From contig NZ_CP043311.1 of assembly GCF_008807375.1 (NCBI RefSeq), positions 3,390,001 through 3,454,000 of the forward strand: 64,000 bases of DNA. Direction: 5' to 3'. Under the pieces are notes generated by a model. The model was given only the letters and a program-made list of their open reading frames with translations, made no database searches and had not been told where the DNA came from. The position numbers and the translations under genes are program-made. The first letter of the stretch is position 1, and every line of letters starts with the position of its first letter. This stretch comes from Pseudomonas lalkuanensis. Its GTDB lineage: Bacteria > Pseudomonadota > Gammaproteobacteria > Pseudomonadales > Pseudomonadaceae. Positions 49,465 through 58,741 of this stretch are shown in pieces.

Positions 49465-49698
49465 CGCAGACCTCCGCACTTGTCGACCGGGTACATCATT
49501 CAGCTTACAAGGCGTCCGGCTACCTGGGAGCGGCGGGCGCCAGCCGGTCGGGTCCCTCACTTTTTACGCATTCTTTACGCCGGCTGTCCCGGCCAGAACG
49601 GATACTTGGCGCCCTTCCGTGGCAGCACCTCGTATTACCCGCCGAATGCCGTGTCTCCAACACCATCCGCACCGCGCCCCATCCCCCGGAGAGATTCG

Positions 49699-51600
49699 AT
49701 GAGTTCCTGCACCCTGGAGCCGCAGGCCCATTCTCGCGCCCATTCGTCCTCGTTCGGCCTGCTCGTGGCGGCAGCCGGCGTGGTCTACGGCGATATCGGC
49801 ACCAGCCCGCTGTACACCCTCAAGGAAGTCTTTGCCGGCCACTACGGCGTGCAGGTCAACTCCGAGGGCGTACTCGGCATCCTCTCGCTGGTGCTCTGGT
49901 CCCTGCTCTGGGTGGTCTCGCTCAAGTACGTGCTGTTCATGCTGCGCGCCGACAACGAAGGCGAAGGCGGCGTCATGGCCCTCACCGCGTTGGCGCGCCG
50001 TGCCACCGCCGCCTACCCGAGGCTGAGCGGACTGCTGGTGTTGCTCGGCCTGTTCGGCACGGCGTTGTTCTACGGTGACAGCATGATCACCCCGGCCATT
50101 TCCGTGCTCTCGGCGGTGGAAGGCCTGGACGTCGCCCTGCCCGGCCTCGGCCACTGGGTCGTGCCGGTTACCGTGGTGCTGCTGATCGGCCTGTTCCTGA
50201 TCCAGAAGCACGGCACGGCACGTATCGGCATTCTCTTCGGCCCGGTGATGGTGGCCTGGTTCGTGGTGCTGGGCATCCTCGGCATCCACGGCATCGCCCA
50301 GCGCCCGGAAGTGCTCCAGGCGGTGAATCCCTGGTGGGCGTTCAACTTCTTCCTGGCCCATCCCGGCATCGGCGTCACCATCCTCGGCGCCGTGGTACTG
50401 GCGCTGACCGGTGCCGAAGCGCTCTACGCCGACATGGGCCACTTCGGCCGCAAACCCATCGCCCGCGCCTGGTTCAGCCTGGTACTCCCCGGCCTGGTAC
50501 TGAACTACTTCGGCCAGGGTGCGCTGCTGCTGTCCAACCCGGCGGCCGCGCGCAACCCCTTCTACCTGCTGGCGCCGGAATGGGCGTTGATTCCCATGAT
50601 CGGCCTGGCCACGCTGGCCACCATCATCGCCTCCCAGGCGGTGATCTCCGGGGCGTTCTCCCTGAGCCAGCAGGCCATCCAGCTCGGCTATATCCCGCGC
50701 ATGCAGATCCAGCACACCTCCAGCGCCGCCCAGGGCCAGATCTACGTCGGCGTGGTGAACTGGGCGCTGATGACCTGCGTGGTGCTGCTGGTGATCGGTT
50801 TCGGCTCCTCAAGCGCCCTGGCTGCCGCCTACGGCGTGGCGGTGACCACCACCATGCTGATCGACACCCTGCTGGTCTCGGCGGTGATGCTGCTGCTCTG
50901 GCGTATTCCGCGCTGGCTGGCCGTGCCGCTGCTGCTCGGGTTCTTCTTCGTGGACTCGCTGTTCTTCAGCGCCAACGTGCCGAAGATCTTCCAGGGCGGT
51001 GCCTTCCCGGTGATCGCCGGGGTGATCCTGTTCGTGCTGATGACCACCTGGAAGAGCGGCAAGCGCATCCTCATCGATCGCCTGGACGAAACCGCCCTGC
51101 CGCTGCGCGGCTTCGTCGACAGCATCTGCCTGCAACCGCCCCACCGCGTCGAGGGTACCGCCATCTTCCTCAGCGCGAGTCCCGATGCCGTCCCCCACGC
51201 GCTGCTGCACAACCTGCTGCACAACCAGGTGCTGCACCAGCAGGTGGTGCTGCTGACGGTGGTGACCCGCGACACGCCGCGTATCGATGACCACCAGCGT
51301 TTCGAAGTCACCCGCTACGACGGCGGCTTCTATCGCGTCCTGCTGCACTTCGGCTTCATGGAAGAGCCCAACGTACCGGAAGCCCTGCAGGGCTGCCGCG
51401 TCGAGGGGCTGGATTTCACCCCCATGCGCACGACCTACTTCCTCAGCCGCGAAACGGTGATTCCAACCCGTGGCCTGGGCATGTCGCTCTGGCGCGAAGG
51501 GCTGTTCGCCTTCCTTCACAAGAACGCCAACAGCAGCATGCGCTACTTCCAGCTGCCGGTTAACCGCGTGATCGAGCTGGGCACGCAGGTCGAGATCTGA
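49699..51600 (+). CDS. kup: Low-affinity potassium transporter Kup
   Basis: A 633-residue member of the KUP/HAK/KT family of K+/H+ symporters: [18 protein letters not shown] near residue 28 (selectivity region), [19 protein letters not shown] near 124, [20 protein letters not shown] near 236, 12 predicted helices to about 440, then a cytoplasmic C-terminal domain (about 450-633) ending in the usual [18 protein letters not shown]. It imports potassium under acid or osmotic stress. GGAGAG lies six bases before the ATG; an in-frame frame extension upstream contains no signal. Its divergent neighbour is the His-rich microprotein. Confidence 0.95.
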   Translation: MSSCTLEPQAHSRAHSSSFGLLVAAAGVVYGDIGTSPLYTLKEVFAGHYGVQVNSEGVLGILSLVLWSLLWVVSLKYVLFMLRADNEGEGGVMALTALARRATAAYPRLSGLLVLLGLFGTALFYGDSMITPAISVLSAVEGLDVALPGLGHWVVPVTVVLLIGLFLIQKHGTARIGILFGPVMVAWFVVLGILGIHGIAQRPEVLQAVNPWWAFNFFLAHPGIGVTILGAVVLALTGAEALYADMGHFGRKPIARAWFSLVLPGLVLNYFGQGALLLSNPAAARNPFYLLAPEWALIPMIGLATLATIIASQAVISGAFSLSQQAIQLGYIPRMQIQHTSSAAQGQIYVGVVNWALMTCVVLLVIGFGSSSALAAAYGVAVTTTMLIDTLLVSAVMLLLWRIPRWLAVPLLLGFFFVDSLFFSANVPKIFQGGAFPVIAGVILFVLMTTWKSGKRILIDRLDETALPLRGFVDSICLQPPHRVEGTAIFLSASPDAVPHALLHNLLHNQVLHQQVVLLTVVTRDTPRIDDHQRFEVTRYDGGFYRVLLHFGFMEEPNVPEALQGCRVEGLDFTPMRTTYFLSRETVIPTRGLGMSLWREGLFAFLHKNANSSMRYFQLPVNRVIELGTQVEI

Positions 51601-51879
51601 CACCAGGCCGCCCGGACGCCACGACTGTCCGTCGCCATCCGGGCACCAGCAGTCGGCCGCCGGATTAATGGCAAATCCATGGCTATGCTTTGATTGTCAT
51701 GGAAGCCGACCGGTGCCGGAGTCCAGTGCTCACTCCGGCGCTCCCCTCCCCAAGGCAGCTGGACCGTGCGGTGGCGACACCAGCACCCTGCACGGCTTCA
51801 ATCAGGCGAAGTCGCAAGTCCGGTTATCGAGCGACGCTATCCAATTCCATTCAAAGGGACGTTGCCTGGAGATCGTGAA

Positions 51880-54360
51880 ATGGACTCTTTCGAAGGTGAA
51901 AGCGCCGCGAATCTAGCCATCTCCGCCCAATCGAACACCCCGCGTACGACCCGCTGGCATCGCATGTACTTCTTCCTCGCCGGCTTCGACGTACTGGTCG
52001 TCGTGCTGAGCGTGCTGCTGAACCACCTGATCGTCGACACCTATCACCGCTCCATCAAGGCCAACCAGTCCTGGGTCCAGCAGCTGTCCTCCTACTCGAC
52101 CCTGGGCAGCCTGGCATCGGACGTCAACGCCCCCGGCAACAACGTGTTCGATACCCATGACGTCGAGTCCGAATCCCGGAACATGACCGCCGCGCTGCAC
52201 ACCTTCGACCATCACCTGGCGATGGCCAAGCAGCAGCTGGAGGCCCGGATCGCCAACCAGGCCGAACACAGTGCCGATATCCAGGCCTACACCATCGCGC
52301 TGAAGGACGAAGTCGCCGAAGTGGACGCCGCGATGGTGGAGATGGTGAAGGAGGCCTCGCTGATCTTCTCGTTCTTCCGCCAAGGCAAATCGGACGACGC
52401 CGGCAAACGCATGGCAACCATGGACAGGAAGTACGCCATGCTGCTCGCCTCGCTGGCCACGGTGCGCGAGCGTGTCGGCCAGATCCAGAGCCGGCTGTTG
52501 GAAGAGGAACTGGAGTCGGTGGAGGAGCTCCGCCGGATCGAGTACGCGATCATGGTGTTCGTGCTGATGATGGTCAGCGCCGCGGTGTTCTATGGCCGGC
52601 GGATCAAGCGGGAAATGGAGGCCCACGCCGCCGAACGCGATGGCTACCTCGCCGTCCTTCGCGCCAGCGAGCGGCAGTTCCGCCAGCAGGCATCGCTGCT
52701 GGACAAGGCCCAGGACGCCATCGTCGTCCACGACATGGAGAACCGCATCCTCTACTGGAACAAGAGCGCCGAGCGCCTCTACGGAGTGACCCGCGAGGAA
52801 GCACTGGGCCAGTCGGCCGCCGAACTGATCTACCAGGACCACGCCGCCATCGATGCGGCCAACCGGAGCCTGGCCGAGACGGGCGACTGGTCGGGCGAAG
52901 TCACCTTGCGGCGCCGGGATGGCAGCACCATCACCTTCGAAAGCCACCGCACCCTGGTGCGCGACGAGAACGCCGAGCCGCAGTCGGTGCTGTCGATCAA
53001 TACCGACATCAGCCATCGCAAGGCAGCCGAACAGGAGGTCAATCGCCTGGCCTTCTACGACCAGCTCACGGGCCTGGCCAACCGCCGCCTCATGCTGGAC
53101 CGCCTGCAGCATGTGCTGGCCGGCGGCATGCGCAACCCGCATACGAGCGCGGTGATCCTGATCGACCTGGACAACTTCAAGGCGCTCAACGACACGCTGG
53201 GCCATGACCGTGGCGACCTGCTGCTGCAACAGGTTGCCCAGCGCCTCTCCGCCTGCATTCGCGAGAGCGACACCGTGGCGCGCCTGGGCGGCGACGAGTT
53301 CGTGGTGCTGCTGGAGGGGCTCAGCGAGAACCCGCCGGACGCCGCCATCCAGGCCAAGGCCATCGGCGAGAAGATCCTGAGCTCGCTGAACATCTCCTAT
53401 CACCTGGACGGCTACGAGCACCACAGCACGCCCAGCCTCGGCATCGCCCTGTTCCAGGGACAGCTGAACACGGTGGACGACATCATGAAGCGCGCCGACC
53501 TGGCGATGTATCGCGCCAAGGCGGCGGGCCGCAACACCATGCGTTTCTTCGACCCGGAAATGCAGGCGGTCGCCACCGCACGGGCGCGGCTCGAAGCAGA
53601 CCTGCGCCAGGGTCTGCAGGACAAGGACCTGCTGCTGCATTTCCAGCCGCAGGTGAACAGCGCCGGGCGCATCATCGGCGCGGAGGCGCTCATGCGCTGG
53701 CAGCACCCTGAGCGCGGCATCGTGTTCCCCGCCGAATTCGTTCCCCTGGCCGAGGAAACCGGCCTGATCCTGCCGCTGGGCCGCTGGGCGCTCCAGGCCG
53801 CCTGCGCCCAGCTGGTGGCCTGGGCCAGGCACCCGGATACCGCCCGGCTGGTCATGGCGGTGAACGTCAGCGCGCGCCAGTTCCACCATCCCGACTTCGT
53901 GGAAGAGGTGCTGACCGTGCTGAGGTACACCGGCGCCGACCCGAAGAAGCTCAAGCTGGAGCTGACCGAGGGCATGCTGGTAGAAGACATGGAAGGCACG
54001 GTCGCCAAGATGGTCGAGCTGAAGGAAATCGGCATCGGCCTGTCGCTGGACGACTTCGGCACCGGCTACTCATCGCTCTCCTACCTGAAGAGCCTGCCGC
54101 TGGACCAGCTGAAGATCGACCAGTCGTTCATCCGCGATGTCCTGATCGATCCCAACGACGCCGCGATCGCCTGCGCGATCGTCAGCCTGAGTCATATCCT
54201 CGGCCTGTCGGTGATGGCCGAAGGCGTGGAAACCGAAGCCCAGCGCAGTTTCCTCGTCAGCCACGGCTGCCAGGCGTTCCAGGGGTACCTGTTCTCCCGC
54301 CCGCTGGCGCCCGAGCAGTTCAGGCAGTACGTGCACGAACGGGTGATGGCCGAAAACTAG
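51880..54360 (+). CDS. Bifunctional GGDEF-EAL c-di-GMP protein with periplasmic sensor and PAS
   Basis: An 826-residue inner-membrane protein: TM1 at about 31-52, a helical periplasmic/sensor region to about 215, TM2 at about 220-242, PAS at about 265-380 (RQQASLLDKAQDAIVVHD, SERLYG), GGDEF at about 385-545 with RLGGDEF, and EAL at about 560-820 with GAEALMRW, DDFGTGYSSLSYLKSLPLDQLKIDQ and EGVETEAQ. Both active-site motifs are intact, so it can in principle make and degrade c-di-GMP; which activity dominates is unknown. TGGAG is ten bases before the ATG at 51880; an upstream in-frame stretch to 51694 is not credible coding. Confidence 0.93.
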   Translation: MDSFEGESAANLAISAQSNTPRTTRWHRMYFFLAGFDVLVVVLSVLLNHLIVDTYHRSIKANQSWVQQLSSYSTLGSLASDVNAPGNNVFDTHDVESESRNMTAALHTFDHHLAMAKQQLEARIANQAEHSADIQAYTIALKDEVAEVDAAMVEMVKEASLIFSFFRQGKSDDAGKRMATMDRKYAMLLASLATVRERVGQIQSRLLEEELESVEELRRIEYAIMVFVLMMVSAAVFYGRRIKREMEAHAAERDGYLAVLRASERQFRQQASLLDKAQDAIVVHDMENRILYWNKSAERLYGVTREEALGQSAAELIYQDHAAIDAANRSLAETGDWSGEVTLRRRDGSTITFESHRTLVRDENAEPQSVLSINTDISHRKAAEQEVNRLAFYDQLTGLANRRLMLDRLQHVLAGGMRNPHTSAVILIDLDNFKALNDTLGHDRGDLLLQQVAQRLSACIRESDTVARLGGDEFVVLLEGLSENPPDAAIQAKAIGEKILSSLNISYHLDGYEHHSTPSLGIALFQGQLNTVDDIMKRADLAMYRAKAAGRNTMRFFDPEMQAVATARARLEADLRQGLQDKDLLLHFQPQVNSAGRIIGAEALMRWQHPERGIVFPAEFVPLAEETGLILPLGRWALQAACAQLVAWARHPDTARLVMAVNVSARQFHHPDFVEEVLTVLRYTGADPKKLKLELTEGMLVEDMEGTVAKMVELKEIGIGLSLDDFGTGYSSLSYLKSLPLDQLKIDQSFIRDVLIDPNDAAIACAIVSLSHILGLSVMAEGVETEAQRSFLVSHGCQAFQGYLFSRPLAPEQFRQYVHERVMAEN

Positions 54361-54392
54361 CGCGCGCCGGCCGCCTTCCGCTCGTGGCGGAC

Positions 54393-54899
54393 CTACTCCG
54401 TCGCGTCGAACGCCTTGTGGTAGCTCACGCTGCCAGTCGGGAATTCGCCGCCGAAAGAGAGCGCCTGGAAGTATTCGGGCGGAACCCCCGGCAGCTCCAG
54501 ACCAGGCCGCACGTCGAAACCGAATCGCTGGTAGTAGCCGGGGTCACCCAGCAACACGCAACCGGCTCCGCCCAGGCGCTGCAGCTCCGCAAGCGCCGCC
54601 CGCATCAAGGCCGAACCGATGCCCTGGCCATGGCGTTCGGGCCATACGGAGATCGGCCCGAGGCCGTACCAGCCCATCGCACCGGAGGACAGGGTCACCG
54701 GCGAAATCGCGACGTGGCCGACAATGGCATCGCCTTCTTCCGCCACCAGGGAAATCGTCAGGCCCCCGGAACGCCGCAGCGCGTTGACGATGAACTGCTC
54801 GGTGTGGCTCGAGTGCCCTTCGCTCCGGAAGGCGGCTTCGGTGAGTCGGGAAATGGTCTCGATATCGTCGACGCGTTCATTGCGAACACTGATGTTCAT
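54393..54899 (-). CDS. GNAT-family N-acetyltransferase (YhbS-like)
   Basis: A 168-residue acetyl-CoA-dependent acetyltransferase. The pyrophosphate-binding loop is GPISVWPERHGQGIGSALMRAAL (motif A, near residue 82) and the C-terminal motif is LGDPGYYQRFGFDV. The overall pattern VRNERVDDIETISRLTEAAF at the start is YhbS-like. Acceptor unknown. Stands alone on the minus strand. Confidence 0.9.
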   Translation of the reverse strand: MNISVRNERVDDIETISRLTEAAFRSEGHSSHTEQFIVNALRRSGGLTISLVAEEGDAIVGHVAISPVTLSSGAMGWYGLGPISVWPERHGQGIGSALMRAALAELQRLGGAGCVLLGDPGYYQRFGFDVRPGLELPGVPPEYFQALSFGGEFPTGSVSYHKAFDATE

Positions 54900-55039
54900 G
54901 CAGATCTTCTCGCTGGTGTCCGGGACGACTGCGCCCCACGGCGCCCAAAGGCTTGGGCCTGAGGGCGCCCACCTTCCAGCAAAAAGGCGCGGCTTACAAG
55001 GCCTGGCGCAAGGTGTCGACCCGGCGCGCGCAGCGTCGC

Positions 55040-55192
55040 AGCTCCTGCGTCGAGCCCGTCGGCCTGGTTGCCCTGCCCCACCCGGTCCAGCTGCCGGCGA
55101 TCGACATCAATCTGTTCTGGCACGCCAAGTACCATCGGGACCCCGCCAACCGCCGGCTCAGGCAGTTGATGTTCGAGTCCTTCGCGGATTGA
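55040..55192 (+). pseudogene. C-terminal remnant of a LysR regulator
   Basis: The frame ending at 55192 has the characteristic end of a LysR effector domain: GLVALPHPVQLPAIDINLFWHAKYHRDPANRRLRQLMFESF. In intact regulators this follows some 230 residues that are absent here, and the sequence before 55040 (SSCVEPV and earlier) does not continue the family. So the front of the gene has been deleted, leaving about 45 recognisable codons. Confidence 0.7.
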
Positions 55193-55281
55193 CGCGCAAT
55201 GGCGCGGCGGCCAACCGCTGCTAAAGTCCCGGGATGGCGCCACCCGGCCCAAGCGAGCAGAGACGGAAAAGGAGTCGACCC

Positions 55282-55743
55282 ATGAACTGGCTGGAACACC
55301 GCATACCGCCGCCCCTGGTTGCCATCCTGTTCGGCGTCCTGATGTGGCTGCTTGCGCGCTGGGTGCCCGGCATCGATGTGACCGCCGGCTGGCGCCTCAC
55401 CTTTGCGTCGCTGGTGCTGGCAGCGGGAATTGCGGTCTGCCTGAGCGGCGTCCTGTCGTTCCGCCACGCCGGAACCACGGTCAACCCGTTGCAGCCGGAA
55501 ACCGCATCCTCCCTGGTCAGTTCCGGCATCTACCGCCACACCCGCAACCCCATGTACCTCGGCTTCGCCATCGCCCTGGTCGCCTGGTCGATCTACCTCG
55601 CATCCCCCATCGCGTTGCTGGGCGTGGCCGGTTTCGTGCTCTACATGAACCGCTTCCAGATCGGCCCCGAAGAGCGGGCGCTGGCGACCCTGTTCGGGGA
55701 CGCCTTCAGCACCTACCGGGGCCGCGTGCGCAGGTGGCTCTAG
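55282..55743 (+). CDS. Isoprenylcysteine methyltransferase (ICMT)-like membrane protein
   Basis: A 153-residue integral membrane protein of the ICMT/phospholipid methyltransferase type. Four hydrophobic segments (about 10-26, 35-56, 98-118, 118-130) and the AdoMet-binding end SGIYRHTRNPMYLGF near residue 80 and FQIGPEERALATLFGDAFSTYRGRVRRWL are characteristic. It should methylate a membrane lipid or isoprenoid-like substrate; unknown which. AAGGAG lies eight bases before the ATG at 55282; the preceding in-frame residues lack a start signal. Confidence 0.88.
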   Translation: MNWLEHRIPPPLVAILFGVLMWLLARWVPGIDVTAGWRLTFASLVLAAGIAVCLSGVLSFRHAGTTVNPLQPETASSLVSSGIYRHTRNPMYLGFAIALVAWSIYLASPIALLGVAGFVLYMNRFQIGPEERALATLFGDAFSTYRGRVRRWL

Positions 55744-55959
55744 CTACCCAGGGGCCTCATGGCCGAGAGCAGCCCGGTGCGTGGCGTGGAGAGGGTCAGC
55801 GGCAGGCCCCCTTTCCTTTGTGCAACTCACTGGCATCCGCCTTGCGACCAACTACGCTTCTGCTGTCGTCGCCCTCCGGCCGGAATAGGGCGAGACAGAC
55901 AGCAGTCGGCACTACCCCGGACGTTCCCCCATACAAGCCATTACTGGTAAGGCGAAATC

Positions 55960-56631
55960 ATGCGACTCAACCCTCTCGTCGTATCGTTCAGCGCAATCCT
56001 GACCCTTGGCGGCTGCTCCAGCACCATGGTCGAACCCAGCCACTATTCGGGATTCCTTCCGAACTACAGCGTCCTCCAGGAACAGGAGACCGTCAGCGGC
56101 GCCAAGGTGGCGCGCTGGGTCGAACCATCCCTGGACCTGTCGCGTTACAACAGCCTGTATATCGAGCCCAGCCAGTTCCACCCCAAACCCCACCCGAGCC
56201 AGCAGATCTCCCAGGCAACCCTTGATGAGATCACCCGCTACTACGACACCGCGCTTCGCCGTGAGATGGGCTCGGTGGTCAGGATCACCGACTCCCCGGC
56301 GGCAGACAGCCTGGTCCTGCGTCCGGCGATTACCGCCGTGTCCACCTCGACCGAAGGCCTCAAGCCCTACGAAGTGATTCCCATCGCCCTGGTCGTCGCC
56401 GCCACCACCACGGCAATTGGCACGCGGGACCAGGAGGTACAGATCGCCACCGAAGCCATGGTGCTCGACGGCGGTACCTCCAAGGTTGTGGCAGAGGTGG
56501 TGCGCAAGGGCACCGGTACCAGCCTGGAGAACAAGGAAACCGCGCTGACCGTCCAGAACATCAAGCCGGTGATCGACGGCTGGGCGAAGGACATGCGGCT
56601 CAGCTACGAGCAGATCAGGAACAAGCCCTGA
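55960..56631 (+). CDS. DUF3313-type lipoprotein
   Basis: A 223-residue predicted lipoprotein: signal with lipobox LTLGGC (cysteine near residue 19), then a DUF3313 domain containing HYSGFLPNYSVLQEQ, VARWVEPSLDLSRYNSLYIEPSQF and IGTRDQEVQIATEAMVLDGGT. Family members are outer-membrane or periplasmic lipoproteins of unknown function. A hairpin terminator-like structure separates it from the convergent isochorismatase gene. Confidence 0.88.
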   Translation: MRLNPLVVSFSAILTLGGCSSTMVEPSHYSGFLPNYSVLQEQETVSGAKVARWVEPSLDLSRYNSLYIEPSQFHPKPHPSQQISQATLDEITRYYDTALRREMGSVVRITDSPAADSLVLRPAITAVSTSTEGLKPYEVIPIALVVAATTTAIGTRDQEVQIATEAMVLDGGTSKVVAEVVRKGTGTSLENKETALTVQNIKPVIDGWAKDMRLSYEQIRNKP

Positions 56632-56653
56632 CCCCTCCCCGCCTTCACCACGG

Positions 56654-56674
56654 CTGCCCTCCACCGGAGGGCAG
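56654..56674. terminator. Hairpin between convergent genes
   Basis: Perfect nine-base stem CTGCCCTCC / GGAGGGCAG with an ACC loop, 23 bases after the DUF3313 gene stop and 48 before the isochorismatase stop. Confidence 0.45.
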
Positions 56675-56721
56675 TGACCATCCCTCAGATACCACCCTGT
56701 CCATCCCTGACGGGTACGCCT

Positions 56722-57261
56722 TCAGCCCTGAATGCTGACTGACGCCGCCGGAATCACCTGCGCCCGCACGCCGAAACTGGACATGCTGCCGAGCACCGCA
56801 TTGTGGTGGGCGATGATCTGCGGCGCGGAGATAGCGGCGTTGTCCAGCGTCGAGTGCGCGTCCTCCGGCAGCACCACCTGGTAACCCAACGCCAGCGCGC
56901 GGCGCACCGTGGTATCCACGCAGTAGTCGGTCTGCAGGCCGCAGACAATCAGGCGCTGGATGTCGCGCGAATGCAGCACATCCTGCAGGTTAGTGCGGTG
57001 GAAGGAGTCCGGCGTGGTCTTGCGCACCCGGATGTCGCTCTCGGCAACGGCCAGGTTCTCCGCCAGTTGCCAGCTCTCGGTGTCGTACTCGAACTCGCCG
57101 CTGGGCTCTTCATGCTGGACCAGCACGACGGGAACGCAGGCAGCCCGTGCCCTGGCGCTGAGGCCGTTGATGGTGGCGATCACCCGGTCGATCTCGAATG
57201 CAGCGTACTGGCCAACACAGAGGGCGCGCTGGACGTCGATGATCAGGAGTGCGGTATTCAT
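56722..57261 (-). CDS. Isochorismatase-family cysteine hydrolase
   Basis: A 179-residue cysteine hydrolase: catalytic triad Asp in ALLIIDVQRAL (residue about 9), Lys in IRVRKTTPDSFHRTNL (about 81), and nucleophile Cys in CGLQTDYCVDTTVRRALALGYQV (about 113). Substrates are amides such as N-carbamoyl or nicotinamide-like compounds; not assignable. Located alone on the minus strand, convergent with the DUF3313 gene. Confidence 0.92.
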   Translation of the reverse strand: MNTALLIIDVQRALCVGQYAAFEIDRVIATINGLSARARAACVPVVLVQHEEPSGEFEYDTESWQLAENLAVAESDIRVRKTTPDSFHRTNLQDVLHSRDIQRLIVCGLQTDYCVDTTVRRALALGYQVVLPEDAHSTLDNAAISAPQIIAHHNAVLGSMSSFGVRAQVIPAASVSIQG

Positions 57262-57407
57262 GGCGAGTCATCCCTGGGGAGGAAAAGCAGGGAGATTAAG
57301 ACGGCTCACCCGCCGACACCAGCCACGTTGGGGGCGCGCACCCTGCCCCGTTACGAACGCGGCATTTTCTGGCAGCCTTGAAAGCATTCCCCAACCTGGA
57401 GCACCCC

Positions 57408-58205
57408 GTGCCTAGCCCCAGCCACCACACTCAGGACCTGCGGATCGACAGCCTCCATGGCCGGCTGTTCGTCCGCATCTGGAGCCCTGCCCACCTCAGC
57501 CCATCGTTCGAGGAGGCGCCTATCATCCTCTTTCATGACTCCCTGGGTTGCGTGGAGCTGTGGCGCGAGTTTCCCGCCAAGCTGGCTGCCATCACCGGCA
57601 AGACGGTGGTCGCCTATGACCGCCTCGGCTTCGGCCGCTCGGATGCGCACCCCGGCGAACTGTCGGTGAGCTTCGTTGGCGATGAGGCCGAGTACGATTT
57701 CGCCACTGTGAAAGACCGTCTGGGCATTGACCAATTCATCGCCTTTGGCCACAGCGTCGGCGGCGGCATGGCCACCCACAGCGCGGCACGCCACCGCGAG
57801 CACTGCCTGGCGCTGATCACCGAATCGGCCCAGGCCTTCGTCGAAGACCGCACGCTGCAGGGCATCCGTGAAGCCAAGCAGGGCTTCCAGCAGGACGGCC
57901 AGTTGGACCGGCTCGCCAGGTACCACGGCGACAAAGCCCAATGGGTACTCGACGCCTGGACCGAAACCTGGCTCTCCCCCGAATTCGCCGACTGGAGCCT
58001 GGAAACTGGCCTCGAACGGCTGGACTGTCCCGTGCTGGCCATCCACGGCGACCAGGATGAGTTCGGCTCCGAACTTCACCCGCAGCAGATCGCGCGGCTG
58101 ACCGATGGCCCGTCGCAGGTGCTGCTGATCGAAGCCTGCGGCCATGTTCCCCATAAGGAACAGCCGGACGTGGTGCTTCAGGCGGTGGCGGAATTGCTGC
58201 GATGA
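57408..58205 (+). CDS. Alpha/beta-hydrolase
   Basis: A 265-residue alpha/beta-hydrolase. The nucleophile elbow is FGHSVGGGMA (Ser near residue 115), the acid is in VLAIHGDQDEFGS (Asp near 218), and the catalytic histidine is in EACGHVPHKEQPD (near 245). Esterase, lipase or haloalkane-type activity is not distinguishable. The start is uncertain: GTG at 57408 with GGAG six bases before it is preferred over a TTG at 57378. Confidence 0.88.
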   Translation: MPSPSHHTQDLRIDSLHGRLFVRIWSPAHLSPSFEEAPIILFHDSLGCVELWREFPAKLAAITGKTVVAYDRLGFGRSDAHPGELSVSFVGDEAEYDFATVKDRLGIDQFIAFGHSVGGGMATHSAARHREHCLALITESAQAFVEDRTLQGIREAKQGFQQDGQLDRLARYHGDKAQWVLDAWTETWLSPEFADWSLETGLERLDCPVLAIHGDQDEFGSELHPQQIARLTDGPSQVLLIEACGHVPHKEQPDVVLQAVAELLR

Positions 58206-58261
58206 TTCCCCATCGGAGCGTCGTTGGCATCCCGGCAATCGGCTGTCTATGATCGGACGCC

Positions 58262-58663
58262 ATGACGCCCTCACTCCCCACCCGCCAACCCTGCCCGCCC
58301 GGCGCCTGCATCTGCGGGCGTGACGAGCTGCTGGAAAAGCCCGGCGCTGACGTACGCATCCTCTTGCTGACCCGGCAGGAGGAGAAGCGCCTGCTGGAGC
58401 GGTTGGAGAACATCCACAGCCTTGCTGACCTGGAACACATGCAACGGCGCATGTTCGAGCAGCTCGGATTGCGATTGCATATCGCCCCCGGTTTCAACGA
58501 GGTGCGCAGCATGCGTGGCATCGAGATCGAGATCGACGAATTGCCGGGCCTTTGCCGCAAGACCCGCCAGTCGATCCCGGCCGCCATCCGCCGTGGCCTG
58601 GAGCATCACCCGGAAATCGCCTGGCGGCTCCTGGACTCCCACGACCTCCTGCGCGACGCCTGA
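58262..58663 (+). CDS. Hypothetical protein with N-terminal Cys motif
   Basis: A 133-residue protein of unknown function. The N-terminus has three cysteines in CPPGACICG (C-x5-C-x-C) followed by a conserved-looking helical region (RQEEKRLLERLENIHSLADLEHMQRRMFEQLGL) and an Ile/Glu-rich segment (MRGIEIEIDELPGL). The cysteines could bind metal, since a fourth occurs downstream near LCRKT. It is 56 bases after the hydrolase gene on the same strand. I do not recognise the family. Confidence 0.65.
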   Translation: MTPSLPTRQPCPPGACICGRDELLEKPGADVRILLLTRQEEKRLLERLENIHSLADLEHMQRRMFEQLGLRLHIAPGFNEVRSMRGIEIEIDELPGLCRKTRQSIPAAIRRGLEHHPEIAWRLLDSHDLLRDA

Positions 58664-58741
58664 CCCCGCCCGACGGCCTGGCCGCCCTCCCTGGTTGGCG
58701 CTATACCGAAAGCGTCCGCCCTGGCCCAGGAGTGCCCCGTC

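Noticed and set aside
49465..49698. Riboswitch upstream of kup
   Set aside because: No recognisable potassium-linked riboswitch or conserved stem pattern; the 234-base gap only has ordinary short dyads.
51913..53889. Long minus-strand frame (658 codons) opposite the GGDEF-EAL gene; similar long frames at 932-1936, 30922-33363 and 44280-46676
   Set aside because: Each lies entirely opposite a well-supported gene, has low-complexity His/Gly/Arg-rich translation without domains, and arises from the high GC content.
54953..55060. Independent small protein starting at 54953
   Set aside because: The first part has no coding character or ribosome site and the end is clearly a LysR C-terminus, so it is treated as a remnant.
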